Source of the DNA: CAYXZQ01 sp964469935
GTDB taxonomy: Archaea; Nanobdellota; Nanobdellia; Woesearchaeales; DSVV01
Direction: 5' to 3'
Assembly (NCBI GenBank): GCA_964469935.1
Contig: CAYXZQ010000035.1
Coordinates: forward strand, 1-20,702
DNA length: 20,702 bases
In this document: positions 8,327 to 15,631 of the stretch, one piece after another
Layout of the letters: the number at the start of each line of letters is the position of its first letter
How positions within the stretch are numbered: position 1 is the first letter of the stretch
Made by a program: the position numbers and the translations under genes
Notes under the pieces: model-generated
Seen by the model: only the letters and a program-made list of their open reading frames with translations
What the model was told of the DNA's origin: nothing
Databases searched by the model: none

Positions 8327-8360
8327 CTGGATTTTTTCCGGAAGCATTTTGTAAATCCAG
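8327..8360. promoter_or_regulatory. perfect 8-bp inverted repeat between pth2 and the Lrp-like gene
   Basis: CTGGATTT at 8327-8334 is the exact reverse complement of AAATCCAG at 8353-8360, with an 18-base spacer. It lies just downstream of the pth2 stop (8370) and just upstream of the TATA element of the Lrp-like gene. It could be an operator for the adjacent regulator or a terminator hairpin for the stomatin-pth2 operon. The spacer contains a run of six A on the minus strand. Confidence 0.4.
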
Positions 8361-8369
8361 AAAGATATC

Positions 8370-8768
8370 CTAGATCATCTTGAGGTTTTCGGTCAGCTCA
8401 TCGATTTTTTTCGATATATCCGGGCCGATTCCGAGACACGTCACTGTCCCCGGCCTGACTGTGGTGTATCCTGCGTCTGTTATGAGGCTGCAGACAAGGC
8501 CTTTCTGCATCGCGAGGGAATGGAATTCCCTCAACTCCTTCAGCCCAGGGACCTTCAGGATTATCTTCTTCATGCCCTGCCTCCTCCATCGCATGACCTT
8601 CCTCCTGGGGCTTCTCAGCACGCAGTCGACGGATGCGTGGGCGACCTGGGCAGCGAGCTTCCCCTTCGGTAGCTTGAGGTCTGCTCTTGCTATTATGACC
8701 TGCTTGGAGTCCTTAAGGAGCCTCGCCGTGATCTTTTTTAGCATCTTAGAAGAAAATAAAAAATTCAT
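8370..8768 (-). CDS. pth2: peptidyl-tRNA hydrolase, Pth2 type
   Basis: Releases tRNA from peptidyl-tRNA that has dropped off the ribosome. Pth2 is the archaeal/eukaryotic enzyme, unrelated to bacterial Pth. Diagnostic blocks are KQVIIARADLKLPKGKLAAQ followed by VAHAS (residues 22-46) and the C-terminal TDAGYTTVRPGTVTCLGIGP (about 97-116). The length of 132 residues is a little above the usual 115-120 because of an N-terminal extension. A second ATG at 8744 would remove eight residues. The first ATG (8768) overlaps the stop of the upstream stomatin gene in an ATGA (8765-8768), which favours it. It is the last gene of a three-gene operon with two membrane scaffold proteins, a pairing for which I know no functional reason. 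Confidence 0.93.
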   Translation of the reverse strand: MNFLFSSKMLKKITARLLKDSKQVIIARADLKLPKGKLAAQVAHASVDCVLRSPRRKVMRWRRQGMKKIILKVPGLKELREFHSLAMQKGLVCSLITDAGYTTVRPGTVTCLGIGPDISKKIDELTENLKMI

Positions 8769-9532
8769 TTCCCGTTTATTCTCTGCAGCATCCTGAGTAT
8801 CTCGGACGGGATAGCGTAGACAACCGTGTTGCTCTTGTCAGAGGACAGGTCGTTTATGCTCTGCAGTGTCCTGAGATGAAGCGCCCCCGGCGTCGTCGCA
8901 AGCTTTGTCGCAGCCTTTGCCATGCCGGCAGCAGCGATAACTTCGCCTGATGCCTTGATTATGACTGCGCGCTTCTCCCTCTCTGCCTCTGCCTGCTTTG
9001 CCATGACCCTCTTCATCTCCTCCGGAAGCTCGATGTGCTTGAGCTCGACCGACTCGACCTTGATGCCCCAGGGGTCAGTGTCCTTGTCCACTATCTGCTG
9101 TATCCTCTTGGATATCTTCTCCCTCTGGCTCAGGAGCTCATCCAGGCTTGCCTCGCCGACTACATCCCGCATTGTTGTCTGGGCAAACTGGCCAGTGGCA
9201 TACTCATAATCTTCGACCTCTAATATCGCCTTCTCAGCATTTGCGACCCTGAAATAGAGGACCGCATTCACGATGACCGTGACATTGTCCTTGGTTATGC
9301 AGTCCTGCTGCGGGACGTCGACGACAACAGTGCGGATATCTATCCTCCGCCATGATTGGATTAAGGGAAACACGAACCTCAGCCCGGGCATCATGAGACC
9401 GGAATAAATACCGAGAGTGAACCTCACGCCCTTCTCATACTCATTGACCACCTTGAGCCCTGCAAAAAGGATTATTACTGCAAGTATCACCAGGATGATG
9501 AAGAGCGAACCCGCTAATAGAGAGAGCATCAT
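8765..9532 (-). CDS. stomatin-like SPFH-domain membrane protein (second of the pair)
   Basis: A protein of 255 residues from ATG 9532. The ATG overlaps the previous stop in an ATGA (9529-9532), with GGGTGGG four bases upstream. An in-frame GTG at 9541 would add three residues. It has one N-terminal membrane helix (about 4-27), then the SPFH/band-7 domain beginning NEYEKGVRFTLGIYSGLM.PGL, with conserved VDVPQQDCITKDNV, VNAVLYFRV, TTMRDVVGE and DPWGIKVESVELKHIELP. A charged helix (MAKQAEAEREKRAVI) and an Ala-rich segment follow. The C-terminus keeps a hydrophobic block (SNTVVYAIPSEIL) like that cleaved by the stomatin-specific NfeD protease in Pyrococcus. Such proteins oligomerise on the membrane as scaffolds. 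It is a clear paralogue of its neighbour. Confidence 0.92.
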   Translation of the reverse strand: MMLSLLAGSLFIILVILAVIILFAGLKVVNEYEKGVRFTLGIYSGLMMPGLRFVFPLIQSWRRIDIRTVVVDVPQQDCITKDNVTVIVNAVLYFRVANAEKAILEVEDYEYATGQFAQTTMRDVVGEASLDELLSQREKISKRIQQIVDKDTDPWGIKVESVELKHIELPEEMKRVMAKQAEAEREKRAVIIKASGEVIAAAGMAKAATKLATTPGALHLRTLQSINDLSSDKSNTVVYAIPSEILRMLQRINGK

Positions 9533-10287
9533 TTTTCCCACCCCATATCTTTGTCCTCAAGGGCATTTATCACTTCAAGCGGGACAGCGAAGACTATGGT
9601 GTTTGTCTGGTCGCTGCTGATGTCATTGAGGGTCTGCAGGGTCCGAAGGTGCATTGCGCCCTTGGCCTTGCCGAGTATGGTCGATGCCTTCGAGACATTG
9701 TCCGATGCAACGACCTCTCCCTCTGCCCTGATTATTACAGCACGCTTCTCTCTCTCTGCCTCTGCCTCCTTTGCCATGGTCCTCTTCAGGGACTGGGGAA
9801 GCTCAATCTTCTTCAGGACCACTGCCTGGACCTTGACTCCCCATGGGTCTGTCGCGACGTCGACGAGCTGCTTGATTCTCGCAGACAGCGCGTCCCTCTT
9901 CGAAAGGAGCTCATCGAGCGTGACCTCGCCGACAACGTCACGCATCGTGGTCTGGGCCAGCTGTCCCAGTGCGTAAGTGTACTGCTCTACCTTGAGCACA
10001 GCCTTGTCAGCCTCACTGACCCTGAAATAGAGCACGGCATTGACAACGACGCTCACATTGTCCTTGGTTATGCATTCCTGATCAGGCACGTCTATGACCC
10101 TCGTCCGGAGGTCGATTCTCTGCCAGGTCTGGATTACGGGAAACACCAGCCGGAGCCCGGGACTCATTAAGCCGGAATACTTGCCGAGCGTGAACAGCAC
10201 GCCCCTCTGGTAGGCGTACACGACCTTGATCGACGCCAGCACGATAAGTATCACTGCTACAATGATTATGTTGAGAAATATTGGCAC
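9529..10287 (-). CDS. stomatin-like SPFH-domain membrane protein (first of the pair)
   Basis: A protein of 252 residues starting with GTG at 10287. The start is supported by GGGGGTGAT on the minus strand about six bases upstream, the best ribosome binding site in the window. An N-terminal membrane helix (about 4-25) is followed by the SPFH domain: YQRGVLFTLGKYSGLMSPGLRL, IDVPDQECITKDNV, VNAVLYFRV, LAQTTMRDVVGEVTLDELLS and DPWGVKVQAVVLKKIELP. A charged helix (AKEAEAEREKRAVIIRAEGE) and a hydrophobic C-terminal block (TNTIVFAVPLEVI) complete it. The layout is the same as in the following gene, so the pair arose by tandem duplication. The family scaffolds membrane microdomains and often controls membrane proteases. 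No NfeD gene is present in the window. It leads the operon with the second stomatin and pth2. Confidence 0.92.
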   Translation of the reverse strand: MPIFLNIIIVAVILIVLASIKVVYAYQRGVLFTLGKYSGLMSPGLRLVFPVIQTWQRIDLRTRVIDVPDQECITKDNVSVVVNAVLYFRVSEADKAVLKVEQYTYALGQLAQTTMRDVVGEVTLDELLSKRDALSARIKQLVDVATDPWGVKVQAVVLKKIELPQSLKRTMAKEAEAEREKRAVIIRAEGEVVASDNVSKASTILGKAKGAMHLRTLQTLNDISSDQTNTIVFAVPLEVINALEDKDMGWEK

Positions 10288-10292
10288 TTTTC

Positions 10293-10341
10293 AATCACCC
10301 CCTGAGTTATGGGAAGGATGATGGGGATCATGTATTTAAAT
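10293..10341 (-). promoter_or_regulatory. promoter and ribosome binding site of the stomatin operon
   Basis: A palindromic ATTTAAAT element at 10334-10341 lies about 50 bases before the GTG start. Transcription should begin near 10312 and give a 25-base leader carrying GGGGGTGAT (within 10293-10301), six bases before the GTG. Confidence 0.55.
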
Positions 10342-10482
10342 GTTTTGGCAGGGAAGCATGCTGGAAATATTTATCTGCGTGGAATGATTTTCAAAACATG
10401 AGCAGGTATCTGGATTGTTTTCATATTTGTCGGTTATATTTTCAGAAAGCCCGAATAGCTTCCGTTGACCCACGGAATAGTG

Positions 10483-10528
10483 TTATTAAAACACCCGGCT
10501 AACCATATCCAATAAACTCCAGGGTGAT
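10483..10528 (+). promoter_or_regulatory. TATA-like element (10483-10490) and ribosome binding site of the helical-protein pair
   Basis: TTATTAAA is centred about 46 bases before ATG 10533, and AGGGTGAT at 10521-10528 gives normal spacing to that ATG. An in-frame GTG at 10524 lies inside the binding site, so 10533 is the better start. The region 10342-10482 between the two divergent promoters shows no other convincing feature. Confidence 0.5.
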
Positions 10529-10532
10529 GTTC

Positions 10533-11468
10533 ATGGGAAAAAAGACATTGTCAGAAAAGCTCAGGCAGATAATCGACGAGAATTCAGGCCAAAGGAAAGA
10601 AGATGGCCACGGACCTGAAGTCCGATACAGGTTCAATGAGATGGAAGCATTCATCGGGAGCGAAGCCTCTTGCAGCAATAAGGAGGAGGCTTCGCAGATA
10701 CTGAAGCAGGCAGAGGCAATCGAGAGAAGATATATCAGCATGAACAGGAGCACGCTCAAGAAGATATCATCATATATCAGCCGCACTGTGTTCAGGAAAA
10801 AAGACAGGGCAAACATAAGCGACATCTACGGAAGTATATTGAGGAAGGTCGACGCACAGAATTCAAAACTCTATCAGATTGCTAAGGAGATTGACGCAAA
10901 CAAGGAAAACATCGCCGACTACAGGACTGGCCAGGTCGAGGACCTCAGCAGGATATTCGAGGAGCTGTGCAGCCTTGAGCCTGAGAGGGACAAGATGCTG
11001 GATGACCTGGTCGCAATTGAAGATGTCACAAGAAATCCAGGCTCCTACAGTGAACGCGCATACATATCCGCAATCGTCGCCAGGAACAACCTGTTGAACA
11101 GGTTCGACAAGGTAAATGACGACGTGATCCGTAAAAAGAACATGAAGAGGATACGATATGCCCAGATAAGATATCTGGACAGGATATCGTCATATGTCAC
11201 TACCTTCAATAATTTTGTAAAGACGAGGGCTGATCTCAACCAGTCTGGACACGACGTGCTCAACATCTGCAAGGATTTCATACAATACCTTCCTAAGACC
11301 ATTGCCCTGTACAATGAGATTGAGCAAAACATCAATATCCTCACGCAGCTGTCCAATGATTACAGCGATGTCCAGGGCAGGATGCTTCAGATGGTGGTCG
11401 ACCAGAGCTACAGGCTTCTTGGCTCTGACGTGACAAAGACCATCCTTCAGGGAAGCTCGATAGGCTGA
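10533..11468 (+). CDS. uncharacterised, mostly helical cytoplasmic protein
   Basis: A protein of 311 residues from ATG 10533. No family was recognised. It lacks a signal peptide and membrane segments. The composition is highly charged and almost free of Pro and Gly after the first 45 residues, with long heptad-like stretches at about 50-85, 97-165 and 175-300, suggesting a bundle of long helices or coiled coils. The local motif KKNMKRIRYAQIRYLDR (201-217) is strongly basic. It is followed 19 bases later by another helical gene on the same strand, so the two are probably co-transcribed. A structural or complex-forming role, perhaps with the product of that gene, is inference. Confidence 0.8.
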   Translation: MGKKTLSEKLRQIIDENSGQRKEDGHGPEVRYRFNEMEAFIGSEASCSNKEEASQILKQAEAIERRYISMNRSTLKKISSYISRTVFRKKDRANISDIYGSILRKVDAQNSKLYQIAKEIDANKENIADYRTGQVEDLSRIFEELCSLEPERDKMLDDLVAIEDVTRNPGSYSERAYISAIVARNNLLNRFDKVNDDVIRKKNMKRIRYAQIRYLDRISSYVTTFNNFVKTRADLNQSGHDVLNICKDFIQYLPKTIALYNEIEQNINILTQLSNDYSDVQGRMLQMVVDQSYRLLGSDVTKTILQGSSIG

Positions 11469-11487
11469 TTATCCGGATGATTGGAAA

Positions 11488-12618
11488 ATGCAAACAGCTG
11501 AGGATGAGATCAGGGATATCATACCACGATTGAGGGCCGGCTTTCCGGGGTTGGTGGACGAGCTCAGGAGAGAGAGCGCCCTGCTCCAGAAGGTACTGCA
11601 TGAAGGTCCCAGGCTGAAAAAGCTCCTGAAGGAGATGGAAAAGAGCAAAATTACGCCCAGCCCAGAGCTAAAGGGCGAGACTGAAGATGAATTTCGAAGA
11701 TATCATAAGGCATATCATGCCCATGAGGTAGAAAGCAAAGGCATTGAGAGGAAGAATGAAGAGAAAAGAGAGCTTGTGCGTGAAATAAGGAAGGATGTAA
11801 TGCAACTCACATTGCACAGGCATCAGATAGATATGATCCTTGGCAGGGTCCCCTGGCTGGGAAATTTCTTTGACAGGGTCTATGAGACCGGCAGAAAGGA
11901 CAGGGATGCATTCATATCGATGGGGAAGGCAGATAAGGGAATCATAGGGTTCATCCTGGACCATTACTACGAAAGGCCGCAGAACACCACAAAATCAGGA
12001 ATCAAAGGATCCACGAAAACAGGAGCTTCACCTTCTATTTCTGCAAAGCATGACAATGTCATAAACATAGAGTCAAGGCTTGGCACTCTCGAAGGTGAAA
12101 GCGCTTATCGCCACAGCCTCTTAAGGGGTGTCAAAGACAGGGACCGCTTCGCAGGACTTCCTTTGGGGATGCTTGAGAAGACAGTTGAAGCGAGTGAAAA
12201 AGAATCAGATTACCAGGGCGTTCATAGGATGGGGACAGACCTGGAAGACTTCATCAATTACCGCAATGCTAACAGCCTGTACGGGCTGAAGCGTATTGTC
12301 AGGGAAGGGAATTTCAGCTGGATCAGCTCAGAGGAAGCCGCAAGGGACCTGGTCAGGCTGGCGATGAAGAACGGGATCATGATCGGCAGGTATGACAGGA
12401 ACGTCGCGCCTGAGAGCATGAAGGAGGCCATGGTAAGGGAATACTGCACGGATTACGGCAGGAGCCTCAAAGACATCAGCAGGAGCCTTGCAGAAAGATA
12501 CAGCATGAAAGTAAGCGAGTCTACCATAAGGAATTATGCGAGAAAAGTGCTGGGTGCAGGCATCAGCAGAAGGGACAGGAGCGCGAAAATGGCATATGAG
12601 AATTTCCGGAAGAACTGA
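11488..12618 (+). CDS. uncharacterised helical protein with a C-terminal helix-turn-helix-like segment
   Basis: A protein of 376 residues with no named family recognised. Residues 1-165 are mainly charged helices (for example EVESKGIERKNEEKRELV). A low-complexity linker rich in Ser, Thr, Lys and Gly follows (about 164-188). A second helical region (about 195-320) contains the motif ISSEEAARDLVRLAMKNGIMIG (279-300). Residues about 325-352 have the spacing of a helix-turn-helix: LKDISRSLAERYSMKVSESTIRNYARK, followed by a basic tail (RRDRSAK). This would make it a DNA-binding partner of the preceding helical protein, but the motif is judged by eye. No membrane segment is visible. GGATGAT upstream of ATG 11488 is a weak ribosome binding site. 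Confidence 0.8.
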   Translation: MQTAEDEIRDIIPRLRAGFPGLVDELRRESALLQKVLHEGPRLKKLLKEMEKSKITPSPELKGETEDEFRRYHKAYHAHEVESKGIERKNEEKRELVREIRKDVMQLTLHRHQIDMILGRVPWLGNFFDRVYETGRKDRDAFISMGKADKGIIGFILDHYYERPQNTTKSGIKGSTKTGASPSISAKHDNVINIESRLGTLEGESAYRHSLLRGVKDRDRFAGLPLGMLEKTVEASEKESDYQGVHRMGTDLEDFINYRNANSLYGLKRIVREGNFSWISSEEAARDLVRLAMKNGIMIGRYDRNVAPESMKEAMVREYCTDYGRSLKDISRSLAERYSMKVSESTIRNYARKVLGAGISRRDRSAKMAYENFRKN

Positions 12619-12717
12619 AATACTTGCAAAATTCTGCTTCCGGGTTGACAGGTTTCTGATTACATGATAAGACCTCCCGAATTATCTGAAAGATTTACGG
12701 ATTATTCACAAAAACTC

Positions 12718-12725
12718 ATATTTAA
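12718..12725 (+). promoter_or_regulatory. TATA-like element of the LysM-deacetylase operon
   Basis: ATATTTAA is centred 26-27 bases before ATG 12748, and the intervening sequence has no ribosome binding site, predicting a leaderless transcript. The preceding 12619-12717 holds no gene that I can see. Confidence 0.5.
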
Positions 12726-12747
12726 TCGGCAGGCTTAACTTTGTGGC

Positions 12748-13533
12748 ATGAGCATCGAAGACGAGATTTTCAAGGTCCCGGGGATCGACTGCATATTCGG
12801 CTCCGATGATGAATTGAAAAAAAAGAAGCAGCAGCTCAAAAAACTGAGGACCCTGAAAAAAAATGCTGAAGAACAGTTCGACAAGGCGATCGATACGATC
12901 AGGGAGGATATCAGTTATGACAGGAGGAGGTCCCCTGGCCGAAGGCTGATAAGAAACATTATTTACAGCACTGCGGGCCTCATTGTCCTCTATTCCGGAT
13001 TGAGTCTTTATTCAGGGAACCGCATGCTGTTCGTGTCAAGTGGCAATGATAGGGTCCATCATCCGGTGCAGGGCATTGATTCCCTGGCAAGCGTAAAAGC
13101 GCAGGAGAATATCCACACGAAGTTTAGGCAACACATCAATGACAATGCAAAGCAATACCGGAATGATGCGGAATTCTACTATTTCCCTTTAAGGGGCGAT
13201 ACCCTCTCGAAAATCGCGTCCATGGTCAACGGGGACATGTCCCGGTGGAGAAGGATACAGGCCTACAACAACCTTACCTCTGACCTGATTGAAGTCAACC
13301 AGCCGCTTAAGATACCTGCTGAAATTGTCAGGGACACAAGGAGGCTTTACCACGGCAGACTCGACTGCGACACGTACAAGGCAAAAAGAGGGGAGACGCT
13401 TGAGACAATCTCCATGAGGCTTTTCGGGGACTACAGTCACACAGACGACATCTTTGAGTTCAACAGGAAGTTCAACCCGTATTTCAGCACGAAAATCTGG
13501 AACAGGGAATTCGTGCTCATACCTGAGAGCTGA
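12748..13533 (+). CDS. membrane-anchored protein with two LysM domains
   Basis: A protein of 261 residues. It has a charged cytoplasmic-looking N-terminus with a Lys-rich coiled coil (21-55), a basic stretch RRRSPGRRLIR (59-69), one membrane helix (about 69-90) and an extracellular C-terminal part. The latter holds two LysM-type domains: residues about 143-190 (YYFPLRGDTLSKIASMVNGD...IQAYNNL...NQPLKIP) and about 208-259 (YKAKRGETLETISMRLFGD...FEFNRKFNP...EFVLIPES). LysM binds N-acetylglucosamine-containing polymers in bacteria and eukaryotes. It is less common in archaea, where the ligand is generally unknown. The stop overlaps the start of the polysaccharide deacetylase by one base, so binding and deacetylation of the same surface polysaccharide is a reasonable inference. 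Confidence 0.87.
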   Translation: MSIEDEIFKVPGIDCIFGSDDELKKKKQQLKKLRTLKKNAEEQFDKAIDTIREDISYDRRRSPGRRLIRNIIYSTAGLIVLYSGLSLYSGNRMLFVSSGNDRVHHPVQGIDSLASVKAQENIHTKFRQHINDNAKQYRNDAEFYYFPLRGDTLSKIASMVNGDMSRWRRIQAYNNLTSDLIEVNQPLKIPAEIVRDTRRLYHGRLDCDTYKAKRGETLETISMRLFGDYSHTDDIFEFNRKFNPYFSTKIWNREFVLIPES

Positions 13534-14510
13534 TGAGGATGGGTTTTTTGAGTAAGGCGCTCTATTTTTCATTGGCAGCGATGATGATAGGACCTGTTAG
13601 TGCACCTGGCGGGAGAATGAATCTTTGCCATATCAAGAGAGACAAAGCCACCATCGTGCTCTCGTCAAGCGCAGCTGGAATGCATGATTCCCTTGAATCC
13701 CTGGTCACAGAGTCCTTCTGGGGCAAGAAGATCAAAGAGACCCGCAGGGACGTGCCGATACTCATGTACCACGACATAGGAAAGCCAGGGGAGTACGGCG
13801 ATAGGTACACAGTAAGCCCGGAGATGTTCAGAAAGCAGCTGGAAGCATTGTACAGCAACGGTTTCGTGTCTGTCAGCCTCAGCGAATACGTCAACGGCAT
13901 ATACAGGCTCCTGCCTCCGGGAAAAAAGCCGGTTGTGCTGACATTCGACGATGCCACGAAAGGCCAGTTCAGGTACTTGGTCGATAAGGATGGCCACAGG
14001 CATCTCGACCTAAATTGCGGCATCGCGATTCTTAATGAATTCTTCAAAAAACACCCGGGCTCCAGGATGAAGGCCACCTTCTTCATAGATTTCGTGGACA
14101 AGCACGGCAGGTTCCAGGTCCCGTTCGGCCAGAAAGGATATGAGGCTGAGAAGATCAGGAAGATTGTCAGCATGGGCATGGAGATAGGCAACCACACGCT
14201 CGGGCATGTGAACATGAAGAAGACAGGAGTGAGGGAGGGGAAAAACAGCCTCGACTACCTGGACTATATCATAGGGCTTATCGAACCGGAGTACAGGGTC
14301 AGGTCTTTCGCATATCCATACGGCGCTGTCACTGGCAGTAAAAAAGAAATTGCTGAAATTGAGAATAGATTCGATTGCGCATGCATGGCATGGGGCGGTG
14401 TCGCACCGGACATAGGTTCAGGGAAATTCGACAGGTACATGATTCCGAGGATCGAGATCGACAACGACATGAAGAACCTGGAGAGGTATGTGCTCAGAAG
14501 TCGTGGATGA
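13533..14510 (+). CDS. secreted polysaccharide deacetylase (NodB/carbohydrate esterase 4 type)
   Basis: A protein of 325 residues with a short N-terminal hydrophobic segment (about 5-23) that looks like a signal peptide or anchor. Family blocks are PILMYHDIG (75-83), TFDD (137-140, with the presumed catalytic base D139 and metal ligand D140), the metal-binding NHTLGH (220-225, H221 and H225) and SFAYPYG before the C-terminal strands. Enzymes of this fold remove acetyl groups from N-acetylglucosamine residues, or sometimes O-acetyl groups, in extracellular polymers. The deacetylase core carries an insert (about 141-165) between the first and second motifs. It starts at ATG 13533, sharing its A with the LysM gene stop. 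ATG 13539 is an alternative. The substrate in this organism is unknown. Confidence 0.92.
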   Translation: MRMGFLSKALYFSLAAMMIGPVSAPGGRMNLCHIKRDKATIVLSSSAAGMHDSLESLVTESFWGKKIKETRRDVPILMYHDIGKPGEYGDRYTVSPEMFRKQLEALYSNGFVSVSLSEYVNGIYRLLPPGKKPVVLTFDDATKGQFRYLVDKDGHRHLDLNCGIAILNEFFKKHPGSRMKATFFIDFVDKHGRFQVPFGQKGYEAEKIRKIVSMGMEIGNHTLGHVNMKKTGVREGKNSLDYLDYIIGLIEPEYRVRSFAYPYGAVTGSKKEIAEIENRFDCACMAWGGVAPDIGSGKFDRYMIPRIEIDNDMKNLERYVLRSRG

Positions 14511-14529
14511 GCTCTTTTCAGTCTATGAC

Positions 14530-15129
14530 TCATTTCTTCCTGTTTCCTGCCCAGATGAATGATGCCGCCAAAAGCGCGCCGATGAGGTCAGATACCAGGT
14601 CAAGGGAGTTGTTGACATAGTCGCCGACAAGGGTCTTAGGGAATACGACTGTCGCTAGGAACTCCAGTATCTCTCCCATCGCTCCTGTCCCGAGTCCTGC
14701 AAGCACGACTATAATCAGGATACCTGCCCACCTGCCCTTGTTGGGCTTTAATAGAGGCCTCAGCACAGCCCACATCAGGAGTGTCATGAAGAAGAAACCG
14801 AATACGTGGACCAACTGGTCGTACCTGAGGATGGGCAGCCTGGATGAGAGCCTGACGATGATGAGGTCGTAGAGCACAGTCTGACCCCTGTTGATGGACA
14901 GCGACCCGCCCAGTATATGAAGCAGCCCCCACACAGAAAGCCCCCAGAGCACATAGTCAGGATATTCGAACTTGCCGCCTGTGTAGATCAATAAGAGTAT
15001 AAGCAGGACCATTCCCGCAACATAATAGATGAATTCAGAATCTCCCCTCCTTATGAATATGTATGCCGAGACAAGAATGTATGCCAGTGTGAAAACCAGT
15101 ATGGGTATCTGGCTTTTCTTTAGCGCCAT
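14530..15129 (-). CDS. DUF2238-like multispanning membrane protein
   Basis: A protein of 199 residues with about six hydrophobic helices (approximately 7-26, 33-50, 58-76, 106-124, 134-152 and 176-194). Conserved-looking polar blocks lie at membrane boundaries: YDQLVHVFGFF (103-113), GEILEFLA (152-159) and NNSLDLVSDLIGALLA (173-188). This arrangement resembles the DUF2238/YjdF family (YDxxxHF...GxxYELxE...QxDxxxDMxxxLxGA), whose function is unknown. The acidic and histidine residues in the membrane could be functional. It is convergent with the deacetylase gene (19 bases apart) and has its own leaderless-type promoter. Confidence 0.82.
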   Translation of the reverse strand: MALKKSQIPILVFTLAYILVSAYIFIRRGDSEFIYYVAGMVLLILLLIYTGGKFEYPDYVLWGLSVWGLLHILGGSLSINRGQTVLYDLIIVRLSSRLPILRYDQLVHVFGFFFMTLLMWAVLRPLLKPNKGRWAGILIIVVLAGLGTGAMGEILEFLATVVFPKTLVGDYVNNSLDLVSDLIGALLAASFIWAGNRKK

Positions 15130-15150
15130 GGGGATGTAGACAGGGGCAAG

Positions 15151-15158
15151 AATATAAA
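15151..15158 (-). promoter_or_regulatory. TATA-like element of the DUF2238-like gene
   Basis: The minus strand reads TTTATATT, centred 25-26 bases before ATG 15129. This is the distance expected for transcription starting at the A of the start codon. Confidence 0.6.
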
Positions 15159-15217
15159 TCTATTGGAAAAACAGGCCAGCCCTGGACAAAGCCCATTGGA
15201 TACGGGCACGAATATTC

Positions 15218-15328
15218 TCAACACCCGTTCTTCCATTTCCCAATAGCATCAATCAGGCTTCCGCTTGCAAAACTTCCAATACCTGCCAAGAATGCGAAAC
15301 AAAGAAACAATACAGAACCTCTTTTCAT
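15218..15328 (-). CDS. possible 36-aa single-helix membrane microprotein
   Basis: Short open frame from ATG 15328 to TGA 15218-15220. It reads MKRGSVLFLCFAF then LAGIGSFASGSLIDAIGKWKNGC. The positive start, one hydrophobic stretch (about 5-22) and basic end make a plausible membrane microprotein. A TATA-like TTTAAATA lies about 29 bases upstream of the ATG, which supports transcription. No family was recognised, and a frame this short can occur by chance. It lies in the 310-base stretch between the DUF2238-like gene and ferredoxin, which otherwise holds only promoter elements. Confidence 0.4.
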   Translation of the reverse strand: MKRGSVLFLCFAFLAGIGSFASGSLIDAIGKWKNGC

Positions 15329-15353
15329 GCAATACATATCCTGGATATATGAG

Positions 15354-15361
15354 TATTTAAA
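15354..15361 (-). promoter_or_regulatory. TATA-like element upstream of the 36-aa frame
   Basis: The minus strand reads TTTAAATA, centred about 29 bases before ATG 15328. It points away from the ferredoxin promoter. Confidence 0.4.
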
Positions 15362-15394
15362 ATTATTGGTTAATTTTCCCTCCAAACAGAAAAC

Positions 15395-15429
15395 TTAATA
15401 AATAATCCCTAAAATTGAGATTATCGAGG
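15395..15429 (+). promoter_or_regulatory. ferredoxin promoter and ribosome binding site
   Basis: TTAATAAA at 15395-15402 lies about 41 bases before ATG 15440, leaving a short leader. The leader contains GAGGTGAAT just upstream of the start, a strong archaeal ribosome binding site. Confidence 0.5.
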
Positions 15430-15439
15430 TGAATAACCA

Positions 15440-15631
15440 ATGGCATACACGATCTCAGTTGACCAGGAAGCCTGCATCGGCTGCGGGGCATGCGTATCGA
15501 CCTGCGAGAAGGCTTTCAAGCTCGTCGACAACAAGTCTGTTCCCCTGAAGAAGGAAGTCGAGGAGCTCACGTGCGAGCAGGAGGCAGCGGACATCTGCCC
15601 GGTCAATTGCATAACAATTAAGGAGAAGTGA
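15440..15631 (+). CDS. ferredoxin with a single [4Fe-4S] cluster
   Basis: A 63-residue electron carrier. Cluster ligands are Cys12, Cys15 and Cys18 (CIGCGAC) and Cys53 followed by Pro. Cys22 and Cys45 are placed like the extra pair that forms a disulfide in Pyrococcus/Thermotoga-type monocluster ferredoxins. Cys57 is an additional residue with no obvious role. The second cluster motif of clostridial ferredoxins is absent: one CxxCxxC remains, and the C-terminal half keeps only CPVNC. It is soluble and cytoplasmic, probably serving oxidoreductases elsewhere in the genome. It is a single gene whose TGA directly abuts the stop of the convergent GMP synthase gene. Confidence 0.95.
   Translation: MAYTISVDQEACIGCGACVSTCEKAFKLVDNKSVPLKKEVEELTCEQEAADICPVNCITIKEK

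Noticed and set aside
10281..10502. 73-residue plus-strand frame between the stomatin and helical-protein operons
   Set aside because: Starts with TTG, overlaps the stomatin start and its TATA element, has no ribosome binding site, and its composition is unconvincing.
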